This document shows, one piece after another, positions 1 through 8,168 of a DNA stretch of 33,691 nt. The position numbers and the translations under genes were made by a program. Source of the stretch: Planctomycetaceae bacterium. Its GTDB lineage: Bacteria > Planctomycetota > Planctomycetia > Planctomycetales > Planctomycetaceae. The stretch lies in assembly GCA_020426505.1 (NCBI GenBank), contig JAGQPX010000118.1, forward strand, positions 1 to 33,691. The letters run 5' to 3'. Under the pieces are notes generated by a model, which saw nothing but the letters and a program-made list of their open reading frames with translations, had not been told where the DNA came from and made no database searches. Each line of letters opens with the position of its first letter. Positions within the stretch are counted from its first letter, which is position 1.

Positions 1-167
1 AGGTTTTCATGCGTAAGCCCTGGCTGATCATTGACAACACCCTAACAAAAAGAGACTTCTACAGAGGTTTTTTGAAGGCATACGAGAAGTACCGGAAGAA
101 AGAAGAACTCAAACACGAAAAGTTCTCCAGCCGGTTCATCGAAGACCCGGAGACAATCGATTGGTGA
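1..167 (+). CDS. C-terminal end of an unidentified protein, possibly a restriction endonuclease (partial)
   Basis: An open frame enters from the left edge and stops at TGA 165-167; the visible part is about 54 residues, lysine- and aromatic-rich, ending in ETIDW. I do not recognise the family. It ends 18 bases before the preferred start of a DNA adenine methyltransferase on the same strand, which is the usual arrangement of a type II restriction-modification pair, so a cognate endonuclease is the leading guess. That rests on position only. An in-frame ATG at 9 could start a separate 52-residue protein, but the frame is also open upstream of it, so truncation by the window edge is more likely. 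Confidence 0.5.
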   Translation, partial: VFMRKPWLIIDNTLTKRDFYRGFLKAYEKYRKKEELKHEKFSSRFIEDPETIDW

Positions 168-185
168 CTGAATCAAGGAATGACG

Positions 186-1679
186 ATGAATACAAAGAAA
201 GAATATGGAGACTTTCAAACGCCTGTGGAATTGGCTCGACGGGTTGTCTCTCTTGTCGAAGAGCGAATCGGGATTCCTGACCTCGTCATCGAACCTAATG
301 CTGGTGTGGGAGCATTCCTACTTGCATCAGTTCAACAATGGGATGATCAAGTTGAGTACGAAGGCTACGAGATAAACGATTCCTACGTCGCTGCCGCGCA
401 GGAGAGCCTGAAAGGTACCACAGCAAAGGTTTATCAACGCGATTTCTTCGTTGAAGACTGGAAACGAATCTTGGCACGACCAAAGCTGAACCGGGTGCTT
501 GTACTCGGCAATCCGCCTTGGGTGACCAACTCTGATCTGGGGCAACTCGGGAGCGGCAACCTCCCTGAAAAGAGCAATCACCTGGGCCTCAAAGGGATGG
601 ACGCACGTACAGGAAAGTCAAACTTCGATATCGCCGAGTGGATGCTGGTTCGATTGATCGAAGCGCTCCCCGAGCATGGCGCCATCGCCATGCTATGCAA
701 AACGATGACTGCACGTAGAGTGTTGAGACATTTTTGGAAGGCCGGATCTGGAAGGGAAGGTTCTGAACTGTTCCGGATCGATGCAAAGTCTGAATTCGAT
801 GTTGCCGTAGACGCTTGCCTATTCGTCACCACAGGCAAGCAAACCCAGACATGCACTGCGAAAGTTTTCTCAGACTTGGACACCACATCCGAATCGGCCC
901 GCTTTGGATTCATTAACGGGGGGCTGGTCTCAGACATCGATGCCTACCGAAAGCGCGAGAAACTGGATAGTGGATCATCGGTGTATACTTGGCGTTCCGG
1001 TATAAAGCACGATGCCGCAAAGCTCATGGAGTTCACCCGCAATGGTGATCAACTCATTAATGGCTTCGGAGAGTCCGTGGATATCGAGGAAGATTATGTT
1101 TTTCCACTCCTCAAATCATCTGATATCGGAAACGGGAAAAACACGATCCGGAAAGCCGTGTTGGTGACACAGCAACACACAGGCGACAAGACATCCGGCA
1201 TCGCACATCGTGCACCGAAGACATGGCAGTATCTGATGCGTCATGCTGAGGCATTGGATCAAAGGAAAAGCTCCATCTATAAGAACCGACCACGATTCTC
1301 GATTTTTGGCGTCGGTCCTTATTCGTTTTCTCAATGGAAGGTGGCGATTTCCGGACTTTACAAGAAGATGTCGTTTGTGTTGGTGCCACCGAGCAATGAG
1401 CGACCAGTCATGGTTGATGACACGTGCTACTTTGTCCCTTGTCGCTCGCAGGCTGAGGCCAAATTACTGCTCCACTTGTTGTCGTCTGAGGCGTCTGCCG
1501 AGTTCTTCCAGTCTCTCGTGTTTCCAGACTCAAAACGACCGATGACCATTGACCTACTTCGCAGACTCTCGTTTGTTGAACTTGCCCGTGAGTTGGGGAG
1601 GCTCGAAGAGTTGCAAGCGCTGACAAAAGAACGGACTGACCACGGTCAGGTTGAGCGTCAGCTACAACTCGTGATGTGA
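186..1679 (+). CDS. N6-adenine DNA methyltransferase (type II restriction-modification, gamma-like order)
   Basis: Predicted to transfer a methyl group from S-adenosylmethionine to adenine in a specific DNA site, protecting host DNA from a partner nuclease. The SAM-binding motif I is seen as EPNAGVGAF (about residues 36-44 of the 497-residue product), followed by an acidic strand end (YEGYEIND) and the catalytic motif IV NPPW near residue 109. The order motif I then NPPW is that of gamma-class enzymes. The stretch after NPPW (GSGNLPEKSN ... TGKSNFDIAEWM) resembles type II methyltransferases of this group. The C-terminal 250 residues probably hold target recognition. ATG 180 directly abuts AAGGA at 175-179, whereas ATG 186 has a 6-base spacing, so 186 is preferred. 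The recognition sequence cannot be read from the gene. It converges on the sulfatase gene. Confidence 0.85.
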   Translation: MNTKKEYGDFQTPVELARRVVSLVEERIGIPDLVIEPNAGVGAFLLASVQQWDDQVEYEGYEINDSYVAAAQESLKGTTAKVYQRDFFVEDWKRILARPKLNRVLVLGNPPWVTNSDLGQLGSGNLPEKSNHLGLKGMDARTGKSNFDIAEWMLVRLIEALPEHGAIAMLCKTMTARRVLRHFWKAGSGREGSELFRIDAKSEFDVAVDACLFVTTGKQTQTCTAKVFSDLDTTSESARFGFINGGLVSDIDAYRKREKLDSGSSVYTWRSGIKHDAAKLMEFTRNGDQLINGFGESVDIEEDYVFPLLKSSDIGNGKNTIRKAVLVTQQHTGDKTSGIAHRAPKTWQYLMRHAEALDQRKSSIYKNRPRFSIFGVGPYSFSQWKVAISGLYKKMSFVLVPPSNERPVMVDDTCYFVPCRSQAEAKLLLHLLSSEASAEFFQSLVFPDSKRPMTIDLLRRLSFVELARELGRLEELQALTKERTDHGQVERQLQLVM

Positions 1680-1763
1680 CGAGAAAGTCACTTCGGTCAT
1701 GTTCTGCGCGATGAAGCGTGTTGCGGTTTCCTAGCTCAAGCACCATCCAGAGTAAGGTTTGCG

Positions 1764-3230
1764 CTATGGTGTTGTCTGAGCCTGAGGATCGGAGGTCTGG
1801 CCGGGGGGGCGTTGGTTGGATCCGGGGTGGTTGCGGTCGCCAAGGTCTTGGCGGGCTGCGTCTGCGAGTGTGAGCAGGCGGTCGACGATATGGGGGTGCT
1901 GGTCGGCGACGTTTTGTTCGCAGGCGATGTCTTTGACCACGTTGAACAGCAGTGGCGGGGTCAATTCGCCGTCCCTAGGGAGGTCGGCTTTGGTGAGGTG
2001 CGGGTGTTGGGTGAAACTGCTGAGGGGGACGAAGAGTTTCCAGGGGCCGCTGCGGACGGCTTGAAGTTGGTCAGTCTGATAGTAGTAGAAGGCCTCGTGA
2101 GGTGAGGTGGCGTTCGGTTCGCCCATGATCAGCGGGCGGATGTCCTTGCCGTCGATGATGCGGTCGTCGGGGAGTGTCGCCTTCGCCAGATTTGCGCACG
2201 TGGGGAGTATGTCCATGGTCGTGGCGAGTTCATCGCATGTGGTGTCAGCAGGGATGCTGCCGGGCCACCACATGATGGTCGGCACGCGGAAGGCCCCCTC
2301 AGCCGTGGTGTAGCCTCGTCCGTGGAGCGGGAGATTCGAGCCACGCGAGAGGTCGCCGGGCTTTCCAGAGATGGGGGCGCCATTGTCGGAGGTCCAGATG
2401 ACGAGCGTTTGCTCATCGATGTCGAGTTCGACCAGTTTGCCGAGGAGTTGACCGGTCGACCAGTCGAGTTCCTCGATCGCATCGCCCCATGGTCCGTTGC
2501 GACTTTTGCCACGAAACGCTTCACTCGCGAACGGCGCGCTTGTGCTGCCGGGCATCGCCTGCGGCAGGTATAGGAAGAACGGGCCGTCGCGGTGCTCGTC
2601 GATGAACTGCAAGGCACGCTGCGTGTACATTTGCGTGAGTTCGTTGCGATCGACCGGAGCTTCGATGACCGTTTCGTTCTCCATCAGCGGGAGTGGTGGC
2701 CATTCGCTGCCTCGCAGGCGCTCGCCGATCCGTTGGCCGACGGCCTGCGTCATGTCGTCGCTGTAGGGGATGCCGTTGAACAGGTTGAACCCCTGACGTG
2801 TCGGGAGGAACTCCGGCTGATCGCCCAAGTGCCACTTGCCGATGATGGCGGTCGCATACCCCTGCTGTTTGAGCGCCTCCGCGATGGTGACCTCATCCGG
2901 ATGCAGACCGTACGGCGAGATGGGCCGCAGCACCTGCCCGTCCCGCGGATTGGTGTGCATGCCGATTCGTTGGGCGTAACAGCCGGTCATCAGCGACGCC
3001 CGAGACGGTGTACAGACACCCGCAGTCACACAGAAGTGGGTGAACTTCCGCCCCTCCTTCGCCATGCGATTGAGGTGCGGCGTGCGGTGCAGCGTCGAGC
3101 CGAACGGTTCGATGTCGCCGTAACCGAGATTGTCACAGAAGATGACGATGACGTTGGGAGGCCGGGCCTCGGCCACGCTCATCGCCATTGTGAATACGAC
3201 ACCGAGCAGCATTGCCGATCCGAGCTTCAT
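1764..3230 (-). CDS. Secreted sulfatase (S1 type, formylglycine-dependent)
   Basis: Predicted exported hydrolase of sulfate esters, probably on sulfated polysaccharide or glycan fragments. An N-terminal signal peptide ends near AEA-RPP (residue 22). The first metal-binding block reads CDNLGYGD. The sulfatase signature CTPSRASLMTG gives the formylglycine precursor Cys73 (CxPSR), which needs a maturase not present here. A second metal-site block, SDNGAP, lies past the middle. Length 488 residues is normal. ATG 3230 is chosen because GGGAG sits 8-9 bases upstream and a signal peptide follows at once; the frame runs 31 codons further upstream, but only through the extragenic palindrome, and opens with TTG. 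The C-terminus is hydrophilic and Pro/Gln-rich. The substrate cannot be assigned from sequence alone. Confidence 0.93.
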   Translation of the reverse strand: MKLGSAMLLGVVFTMAMSVAEARPPNVIVIFCDNLGYGDIEPFGSTLHRTPHLNRMAKEGRKFTHFCVTAGVCTPSRASLMTGCYAQRIGMHTNPRDGQVLRPISPYGLHPDEVTIAEALKQQGYATAIIGKWHLGDQPEFLPTRQGFNLFNGIPYSDDMTQAVGQRIGERLRGSEWPPLPLMENETVIEAPVDRNELTQMYTQRALQFIDEHRDGPFFLYLPQAMPGSTSAPFASEAFRGKSRNGPWGDAIEELDWSTGQLLGKLVELDIDEQTLVIWTSDNGAPISGKPGDLSRGSNLPLHGRGYTTAEGAFRVPTIMWWPGSIPADTTCDELATTMDILPTCANLAKATLPDDRIIDGKDIRPLIMGEPNATSPHEAFYYYQTDQLQAVRSGPWKLFVPLSSFTQHPHLTKADLPRDGELTPPLLFNVVKDIACEQNVADQHPHIVDRLLTLADAARQDLGDRNHPGSNQRPPGQTSDPQAQTTP

Positions 3231-3278
3231 GACGTGCGCTCCCGGTGAATGGACGAGTGCAATCGCATGTTCAAAGTC

Positions 3279-3348
3279 GCTGGATTCGCCGGAATTCAGC
3301 TGGCTCGTCGCAGTCCACCGCAACAGTCTGAACTCTGGCGAGTCCAGC
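3279..3348. repeat. Extragenic palindrome, copy 1 (two 21-bp arms, 28-nt loop)
   Basis: Left arm 3279-3299 and right arm 3328-3348 are inverted copies matching at 18 of 21 positions (arm core GATTCGCC / GGCGAGTC). The same arms occur at 23797-23860 with an unrelated loop. When read through, the arm encodes the string LNSGESS, which creates false upstream extensions of nearby genes. It lies between the isocitrate dehydrogenase stop and the sulfatase start, both on the minus strand, so it could act as a transcript-end hairpin or be a small non-autonomous element. Confidence 0.85.
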
Positions 3349-3476
3349 TACAATTGTGATAGCCACAACTCCGAGGCAATTCGATCGTCTTCGATGTGCG
3401 ACTGCCCCGGTGAATGGACGATCACCAACGCCGCGCAGGTTGCATGTCTTCGGCAATGACGATCGCCGCCGGATCG

Positions 3477-4643
3477 TTACATCTTGCGGCAGATGGCTTC
3501 GGCCATTTCCTGCGTGCCGACGGCGGTGGGGTCGTTGCGGTCCGGCTTCATGTCGTAGGTGACGTCTTTGCCTTCTGCGATGACCTCGGCGACCGCGTTC
3601 TCCAGTTTTGCAGCCGCCTCGTGTTCGTCGAGGTAGTCGAGCATCATCTTGGCGGAGAGGATGACGGCGGTCGGGTTGACCTTGTTCATGCCTTTGTACT
3701 TGGGGGCACTGCCGTGTGTCGCCTCGAAGAGGGCCGCGTCGTCGCCGATGTTGGCACCGGGGGCAACACCCAGTCCACCGACGAGACCTGCGCAGAGGTC
3801 GCTGAGGATATCGCCGTACAGATTCTGGGTAACGATCACATCGTACAGTTCGGGCTTCTGGACGAGCTGCATGCACATGTTGTCGATGAGCCGCTCCATG
3901 TACTTGATGCCCTTGGCTTCGGAAACTTTGCCGACCAGTTCGGGATCGGGTTTGACGCCTTCAGCGAGGTCGTCCCACTCAAAGTCGGCTCCATAGGCGA
4001 GAGCGACCGCGCGGGTTTCGTCGTACCAGAGTCCATCGGTGAACTTCATGATGTTCGCCTTGCAGACCGAGGTGACGGACTTGCGTTTGTTCTTGACGGC
4101 GTAGTCGAAGGCGTGGTCGGTGACCTTGCGGGTCCCTTCGTAGGAGATCGGCTTGATGCTCACGCCGGTCGTGTCATCGCGGGTGTTGATCTTTTTGTCG
4201 GTTGACGCCTCGTTAATCATTTTGATGAGGCTGGCCGTTTTGTCCTCACCCGCGCGGAACTCGACGCCGGCGTAGAGGTCCTCGGTGTTCTCACGCACGA
4301 GCACGAGATCGACGTTCGACCCTTCGAAGTAGGTTCGGACCCCCTTGTAGGTCTTGCACGGTCGCACGCACGCGTAGAGGTTCAGAGCGTGCCGGAGAAA
4401 CACGTTGACACTGCGGAAGCCCTTGCCGATGGGGGTGGTGATGGGGCCTTTGAGAGCGACCTTGTTAGCACGGATGGACTCGAGGACACGGTCCGGGACT
4501 TTGCCCTCGGCTTCAATGACTTCGATGCCGCACTCCTGCACGTCCCAATCGATCTTGACGCCGGTGGCTTCGACACATTTGCGGGTCGCTTCGACGATTT
4601 CCGGGCCTGTTCCGTCGCCGGGGAGGAGAGTGACTTTGTGCAT
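3477..4643 (-). CDS. icd: NAD-dependent isocitrate dehydrogenase
   Basis: Oxidative decarboxylation of isocitrate to 2-oxoglutarate in the TCA cycle, in the cytoplasm. The 388-residue product begins with [10 protein letters not shown], shows [10 protein letters not shown] in the substrate-binding region, and carries the isocitrate/isopropylmalate dehydrogenase signature [10 protein letters not shown] followed by [12 protein letters not shown] and the cofactor-site block [11 protein letters not shown]. The short length and overall pattern match the NAD-type branch rather than the long NADP enzyme, although homoisocitrate or tartrate dehydrogenases share these motifs. ATG 4643 starts directly with the conserved N-terminal strand; an upstream ATG at 4679 would add 12 unconserved residues. 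The gene stands alone, with 227 bases to the divergent pilT-like gene. Confidence 0.88.
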   Translation of the reverse strand: MHKVTLLPGDGTGPEIVEATRKCVEATGVKIDWDVQECGIEVIEAEGKVPDRVLESIRANKVALKGPITTPIGKGFRSVNVFLRHALNLYACVRPCKTYKGVRTYFEGSNVDLVLVRENTEDLYAGVEFRAGEDKTASLIKMINEASTDKKINTRDDTTGVSIKPISYEGTRKVTDHAFDYAVKNKRKSVTSVCKANIMKFTDGLWYDETRAVALAYGADFEWDDLAEGVKPDPELVGKVSEAKGIKYMERLIDNMCMQLVQKPELYDVIVTQNLYGDILSDLCAGLVGGLGVAPGANIGDDAALFEATHGSAPKYKGMNKVNPTAVILSAKMMLDYLDEHEAAAKLENAVAEVIAEGKDVTYDMKPDRNDPTAVGTQEMAEAICRKM

Positions 4644-4836
4644 TTCCGTCTCGTGATTGTTGAAAACAGGTCGACTCAAACGTTAACGAATCGATGATCG
4701 CCGATGGAGACCCCTTCGATTCCGACAAGCGGGCGAACCTATCACATGCTCTACAGCCGTGCAACCGGCCCGGCGAGGATGAAAATCATCGCTGTTCGAT
4801 GGCACAACTGGGTTCCCGCCCCGTCGAAGAGCATGG

Positions 4837-4842
4837 TATGAT
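4837..4842 (+). promoter_or_regulatory. Possible -10 element for the pilT-like gene
   Basis: TATGAT (5 of 6 to TATAAT) lies 64 bases before the ATG at 4907, but the -35 region about 17 bases upstream is poor (TTCCCG). This is a weak call from sequence only. Confidence 0.2.
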
Positions 4843-4906
4843 GAGTGTCCCCTCTGTGCCATCATTTCTGCCTCAAGGACTGGGCATTATCCCGGAGAAT
4901 TGATCG

Positions 4907-6085
4907 ATGAGTGCTGTCGTTGAAGAGCCCAAAGCTGACGCCCCAAAATCGTCGGCTCCCCCCCAACTCAAGATCCAGCGGGCCGTCAATCCGGAAATCG
5001 ACAAGCTGTTCAAGATGCAGATCAAACTGGAGGCTTCGGACCTCCATTTGCAGGTGAACAAGCCGGCCATGCTGCGTTTGCGAGGCACGATCCGCGAACT
5101 CGAGATGCCTCCGATCGATGAAGATACAATGTGGCGGATGTTCTATGAGATTATGGATGAACGCAACAAACGCATCTTCGAGGAGAACGGCGGAGCGGAC
5201 TTTGCCCACATAGTCCCTTATGAAGGCAAGAACTGGCGGTTTCGCGTCAATCTGTTCCGACAACTTGGCCTGCCGGGTATGGTGGCCCGCAAGGTCGAGC
5301 AGTTCATTCCCGACTTCAAGGGTCTGTATCTCCCTCCGATTATGGAGGAGCTATGTAAATACGATCAGGGGATGGTGCTGCTCGCCGGTGTGACGGGATC
5401 GGGTAAGTCGACGACGATCGCGTCGATGCTCAACTGGGTGAACGGACAGTACCGCAAACACTTACTCACGATCGAGGACCCGATCGAATTTGTGTATACG
5501 CCGGACAAGTGTCTGATCAATCAGCGCGAACTCGGGATGGACGTGAAGGACTTCCATATCGCCATGGCCCATGCGGTGCGTGAAGACCCCGACATCATGC
5601 TCGTGGGAGAAATGCGAGACCGCGAGACATTTGAGACAGCGATTCATGCGGCGGAAACGGGACACCTCGTGTTCGGGACGATTCACGCCGCCAGTGCACC
5701 GGGCACCATTGGTCGTATTCTCGACCTGTTCCCGAACGACATGCACAAGGCCATTCGTTCGTCGATGGGCTTCAATATGCGGGCCATCGTCGGTCAAAAA
5801 CTTTTGAAAACCATCGTTGATAAACCGCCGCGAGTGCCGATTGTTGAGATCATGAGGTTCAATCCCACGGTGAAGAAACTCGTCCTGGAGGGTTCCGATG
5901 AAAAGCTCTCCTCTGCAATTCGCATCGGCAAAGACGAGGGCATGCAGGTGTTCAATGACTCGCTTTACGATTTCGTTCAACGGGAACTCATCAGTCGTGC
6001 GGCAGCATTCGAGATTTCACCAAACGTTGAAGAACTGAAGATGATGCTCAAGGGCATCGAGGTGAAGGCTCCGGCAATCCTGTGA
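4907..6085 (+). CDS. pilT: PilT-like type IV pilus retraction / secretion ATPase
   Basis: Cytoplasmic hexameric ATPase of the PilT/GspE superfamily; in characterised systems PilT drives pilus retraction. The N-terminal region (about 35-140) is the PAS-like domain typical of PilT, including SDLHLQ. Walker A is GVTGSGKST (residues 161-169), the Asp box ends in IEDPIEF, Walker B is LVGEMRD (about 232-238), and the His box is HLVFGTIHAAS. Length 392 residues is slightly above the usual 345-380. The late segment AIRIGKDEGMQ aligns in position with the AIRNLIREGK signature of PilT but is diverged. ATG 4907 has GGAGAA 8-9 bases upstream. The PilB/GspE-type gene follows within 23-65 bases, so the two are probably co-transcribed. 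Confidence 0.9.
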   Translation: MSAVVEEPKADAPKSSAPPQLKIQRAVNPEIDKLFKMQIKLEASDLHLQVNKPAMLRLRGTIRELEMPPIDEDTMWRMFYEIMDERNKRIFEENGGADFAHIVPYEGKNWRFRVNLFRQLGLPGMVARKVEQFIPDFKGLYLPPIMEELCKYDQGMVLLAGVTGSGKSTTIASMLNWVNGQYRKHLLTIEDPIEFVYTPDKCLINQRELGMDVKDFHIAMAHAVREDPDIMLVGEMRDRETFETAIHAAETGHLVFGTIHAASAPGTIGRILDLFPNDMHKAIRSSMGFNMRAIVGQKLLKTIVDKPPRVPIVEIMRFNPTVKKLVLEGSDEKLSSAIRIGKDEGMQVFNDSLYDFVQRELISRAAAFEISPNVEELKMMLKGIEVKAPAIL

Positions 6086-6107
6086 TAGGAGTGATCCTGC
6101 GATCGCA

Positions 6108-8048
6108 GTGTTGAGGAGACGATGGTCCCGTAAGGGTTTTCAATCTTTGATGAGCATGAGCGTCAAGACGTCAAGGAATCGAGCGGTGCCACAACGAGCA
6201 AGTTTTTCCGCGGCCTTAATCATGGTCATACTGGCTCTGCAAGGAGTGCTGGCCCCTCGCGCGTACGCTCAACGCCCCCCCGCGCCGGGCAACATCCCGG
6301 CCCCTGCTGATTCCGGCAACGCTTCTGCGGAGGCACCATCCGTCGGTCCTGCACCCGCCTCGGCAGTCCGGGCTCCCAGCGACTTTCCCCCCGACCCGCT
6401 CCCCTTTCAGCGCGGAAACCCCGCGACTCCCGGAGCGGACTTGTATGTCAGCCTGACCAAGATGTTCTTTGTGATCGGTGCGTTCCTCAGCTGGGTCGCG
6501 CTGGCAAAGTGGGTGAGCGAAGATGCACGAGGGCTGAAGGTTCGTCCCTCATTCTGGAATACGCTTGTGTTTGCAGGAGGACTGCTTTCGCTGCTGATGT
6601 TCCTGACGATGGCGAACTACGGTGCCGGATTCTCGATGGCCGTGCTCGGCCTCGCTGTTCCGGTCGGAGCGTACATCACCGAAAGGAACCAGCGTGTTCC
6701 GGAGTCGGGCAAGGTTTTGACCCCCCGCCACATCAAGAAAGTCGCACAGTTTTATCTGGCCAAAGTCGGAATTCACCTTGGCGGCGGCGAACGGACCGAA
6801 GACGCGATCGGTCCGAACATTACCTTCATCGGCAAGACAAGAACCGGAAAAGTCGATAACTCGACGTCGCGGCAGGTTGAGAACTCGAAGGGGTACATGG
6901 CGGCCAAGGAACTTGTGTATGACGCCATCCTTCGCCGCGCGACCGATATTCACCTTGAACCGAAGGAGAGTGAACTTTCGGTCCGGCTGAGAATCGACGG
7001 CGTGATGTACCCCACCGAGCCGTTTGACCGGGCAACGGGAGACGCGATCGTCAACATCACCAAGGTTCTTTCCGCGATGGACATCACGGAAAGGAGACGC
7101 TCTCAGGACGGCGGATTTGGTGCCGTGATGGACGACCGCGACATCGATTTTCGTGTCGCCAGTCAGGGCACCCGGGAGGGAGAAAAGCTCGTCATTCGTA
7201 TTCTGGATCAGGCAAACTCGGTCAGCAGCGTTGCCCAATTGGGCATGCGAAAGAAACTGATGGAGCAGATCAGAAACGTCGCTCACGAACCACACGGCAT
7301 GTTCATCTGCTGCGGGCCGACGGGTGCAGGTAAATCGACGACCCTTTATGCCTGCCTGAACGAGATCGACAGCTATCAGAAGAACATCATCACGATTGAA
7401 GATCCTGTCGAGTACAAGATGGAGAACGTGACTCAGATCGAGATCAACACCAAGGCCGATCAGACATTCGCGGGTTCTCTGAGAAGTGTGTTGCGTCAAG
7501 ACCCGGACGTGGTCATGGTTGGCGAAATCCGTGACGGGGAAACCGCGCGGATTGCCTGTCAGGCGGCCAATACGGGGCACATGGTGTTCTCGACCGTTCA
7601 CGCCAACGACACGATCACTGCCGTCCTCCGGCTGATTGACCTTGAAGTCGACCCGTCAATCCTCGCGACGTCGATCACAGCGATCCTCGGTCAACGTCTC
7701 GCGCGTCGACTCTGTGCAGATTGTAAAGAGGCCTACAAGCCGAATCCCGAGTTCCTCAAGAAGGCCGGCCTCCCGGTCAACAAAATCGAGTCATTCTGTC
7801 GTCCACCGAAGGAGCCGACGAACTGCCCGAACTGTGGTGACCTCGGTTACAAAGGGCGCATCGGGGTCTTTGAGTTTCTCGATATCAGCGAGCGGATCCA
7901 GGACCTCATCCGCGATCGAGCGGCAGTGTCAGCGATTCGAGCCGAGGCCCGGAAGAACGGCATGCTCTCGATGCGGGAGGAAGGAATTCGATTAGTCATC
8001 AATGGACTGACTTCCATGGACGAGATACAGCGCGTCGTCAGAAAGTGA
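6108..8048 (+). CDS. PilB/GspE-type secretion ATPase with a secreted and membrane-spanning N-terminus
   Basis: The C-terminal two thirds is a standard assembly ATPase: SDIHLEPKE-like block (ATDIHLEPKE), Walker A GPTGAGKST near residue 403, Asp box IEDPVEYKM, Walker B MVGEIRDGET, His box HMVFSTVHAND, and the tetracysteine zinc site CADC ... CPNC (about 535-575). The N-terminus is not the usual cytoplasmic N1 domain. It has a signal-peptide-like helix (about 33-49) ending AYA-Q at 54, a Pro/Ala-rich stretch to about 115, then three predicted membrane helices (about 119-137, 150-168, 174-191). With a cleaved signal peptide, three helices place the ATPase in the cytoplasm. The start is uncertain: GTG 6108 or ATG 6150; the latter has AAGGG 13 bases upstream. 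It lies behind pilT; no inner-membrane platform or pilin genes are present. Confidence 0.9.
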   Translation: MLRRRWSRKGFQSLMSMSVKTSRNRAVPQRASFSAALIMVILALQGVLAPRAYAQRPPAPGNIPAPADSGNASAEAPSVGPAPASAVRAPSDFPPDPLPFQRGNPATPGADLYVSLTKMFFVIGAFLSWVALAKWVSEDARGLKVRPSFWNTLVFAGGLLSLLMFLTMANYGAGFSMAVLGLAVPVGAYITERNQRVPESGKVLTPRHIKKVAQFYLAKVGIHLGGGERTEDAIGPNITFIGKTRTGKVDNSTSRQVENSKGYMAAKELVYDAILRRATDIHLEPKESELSVRLRIDGVMYPTEPFDRATGDAIVNITKVLSAMDITERRRSQDGGFGAVMDDRDIDFRVASQGTREGEKLVIRILDQANSVSSVAQLGMRKKLMEQIRNVAHEPHGMFICCGPTGAGKSTTLYACLNEIDSYQKNIITIEDPVEYKMENVTQIEINTKADQTFAGSLRSVLRQDPDVVMVGEIRDGETARIACQAANTGHMVFSTVHANDTITAVLRLIDLEVDPSILATSITAILGQRLARRLCADCKEAYKPNPEFLKKAGLPVNKIESFCRPPKEPTNCPNCGDLGYKGRIGVFEFLDISERIQDLIRDRAAVSAIRAEARKNGMLSMREEGIRLVINGLTSMDEIQRVVRK

Positions 8049-8115
8049 ATCATCGGAGATAGAACATGGGAATCAGGAAATGGGAGAGCACTCGCCCCTC
8101 TCGTTATATTCCATG

Positions 8116-8143
8116 TCCTAACTCCTAACCCCTAACCCCTAAC
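8116..8143. repeat. 7-bp tandem repeat, four units of YCCTAAC
   Basis: Four consecutive units (TCCTAAC twice, CCCTAAC twice) lie in the short gap between the secretion ATPase and the CvpA-like gene, followed by a C-rich run. It resembles a telomere repeat by chance of composition; in a bacterial intergenic gap it is best taken as a slippage-prone microsatellite. Confidence 0.8.
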
Positions 8144-8168
8144 CCCCTCTCCAATCTCCCAGAATGTC

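Noticed and set aside
2592..3248. 218-codon plus-strand open frame opposite the sulfatase
   Set aside because: Lies fully antisense to a well-supported sulfatase, with Arg/Asp-rich composition typical of a mirror frame in GC-rich DNA.
3130..3459. Plus-strand frame containing LNSGESSY through the palindrome
   Set aside because: Coding potential arises from the repeat arms; overlaps the sulfatase N-terminus on the other strand.
6549..7601. 350-codon minus-strand open frame opposite the PilB/GspE-type gene
   Set aside because: Antisense to conserved Walker motifs; no recognisable domain; high Arg, His and Val content of a shadow frame.
8116..8143. True telomere or linear-replicon end
   Set aside because: Only four units, internal to a normal gene run, no terminal hairpin.
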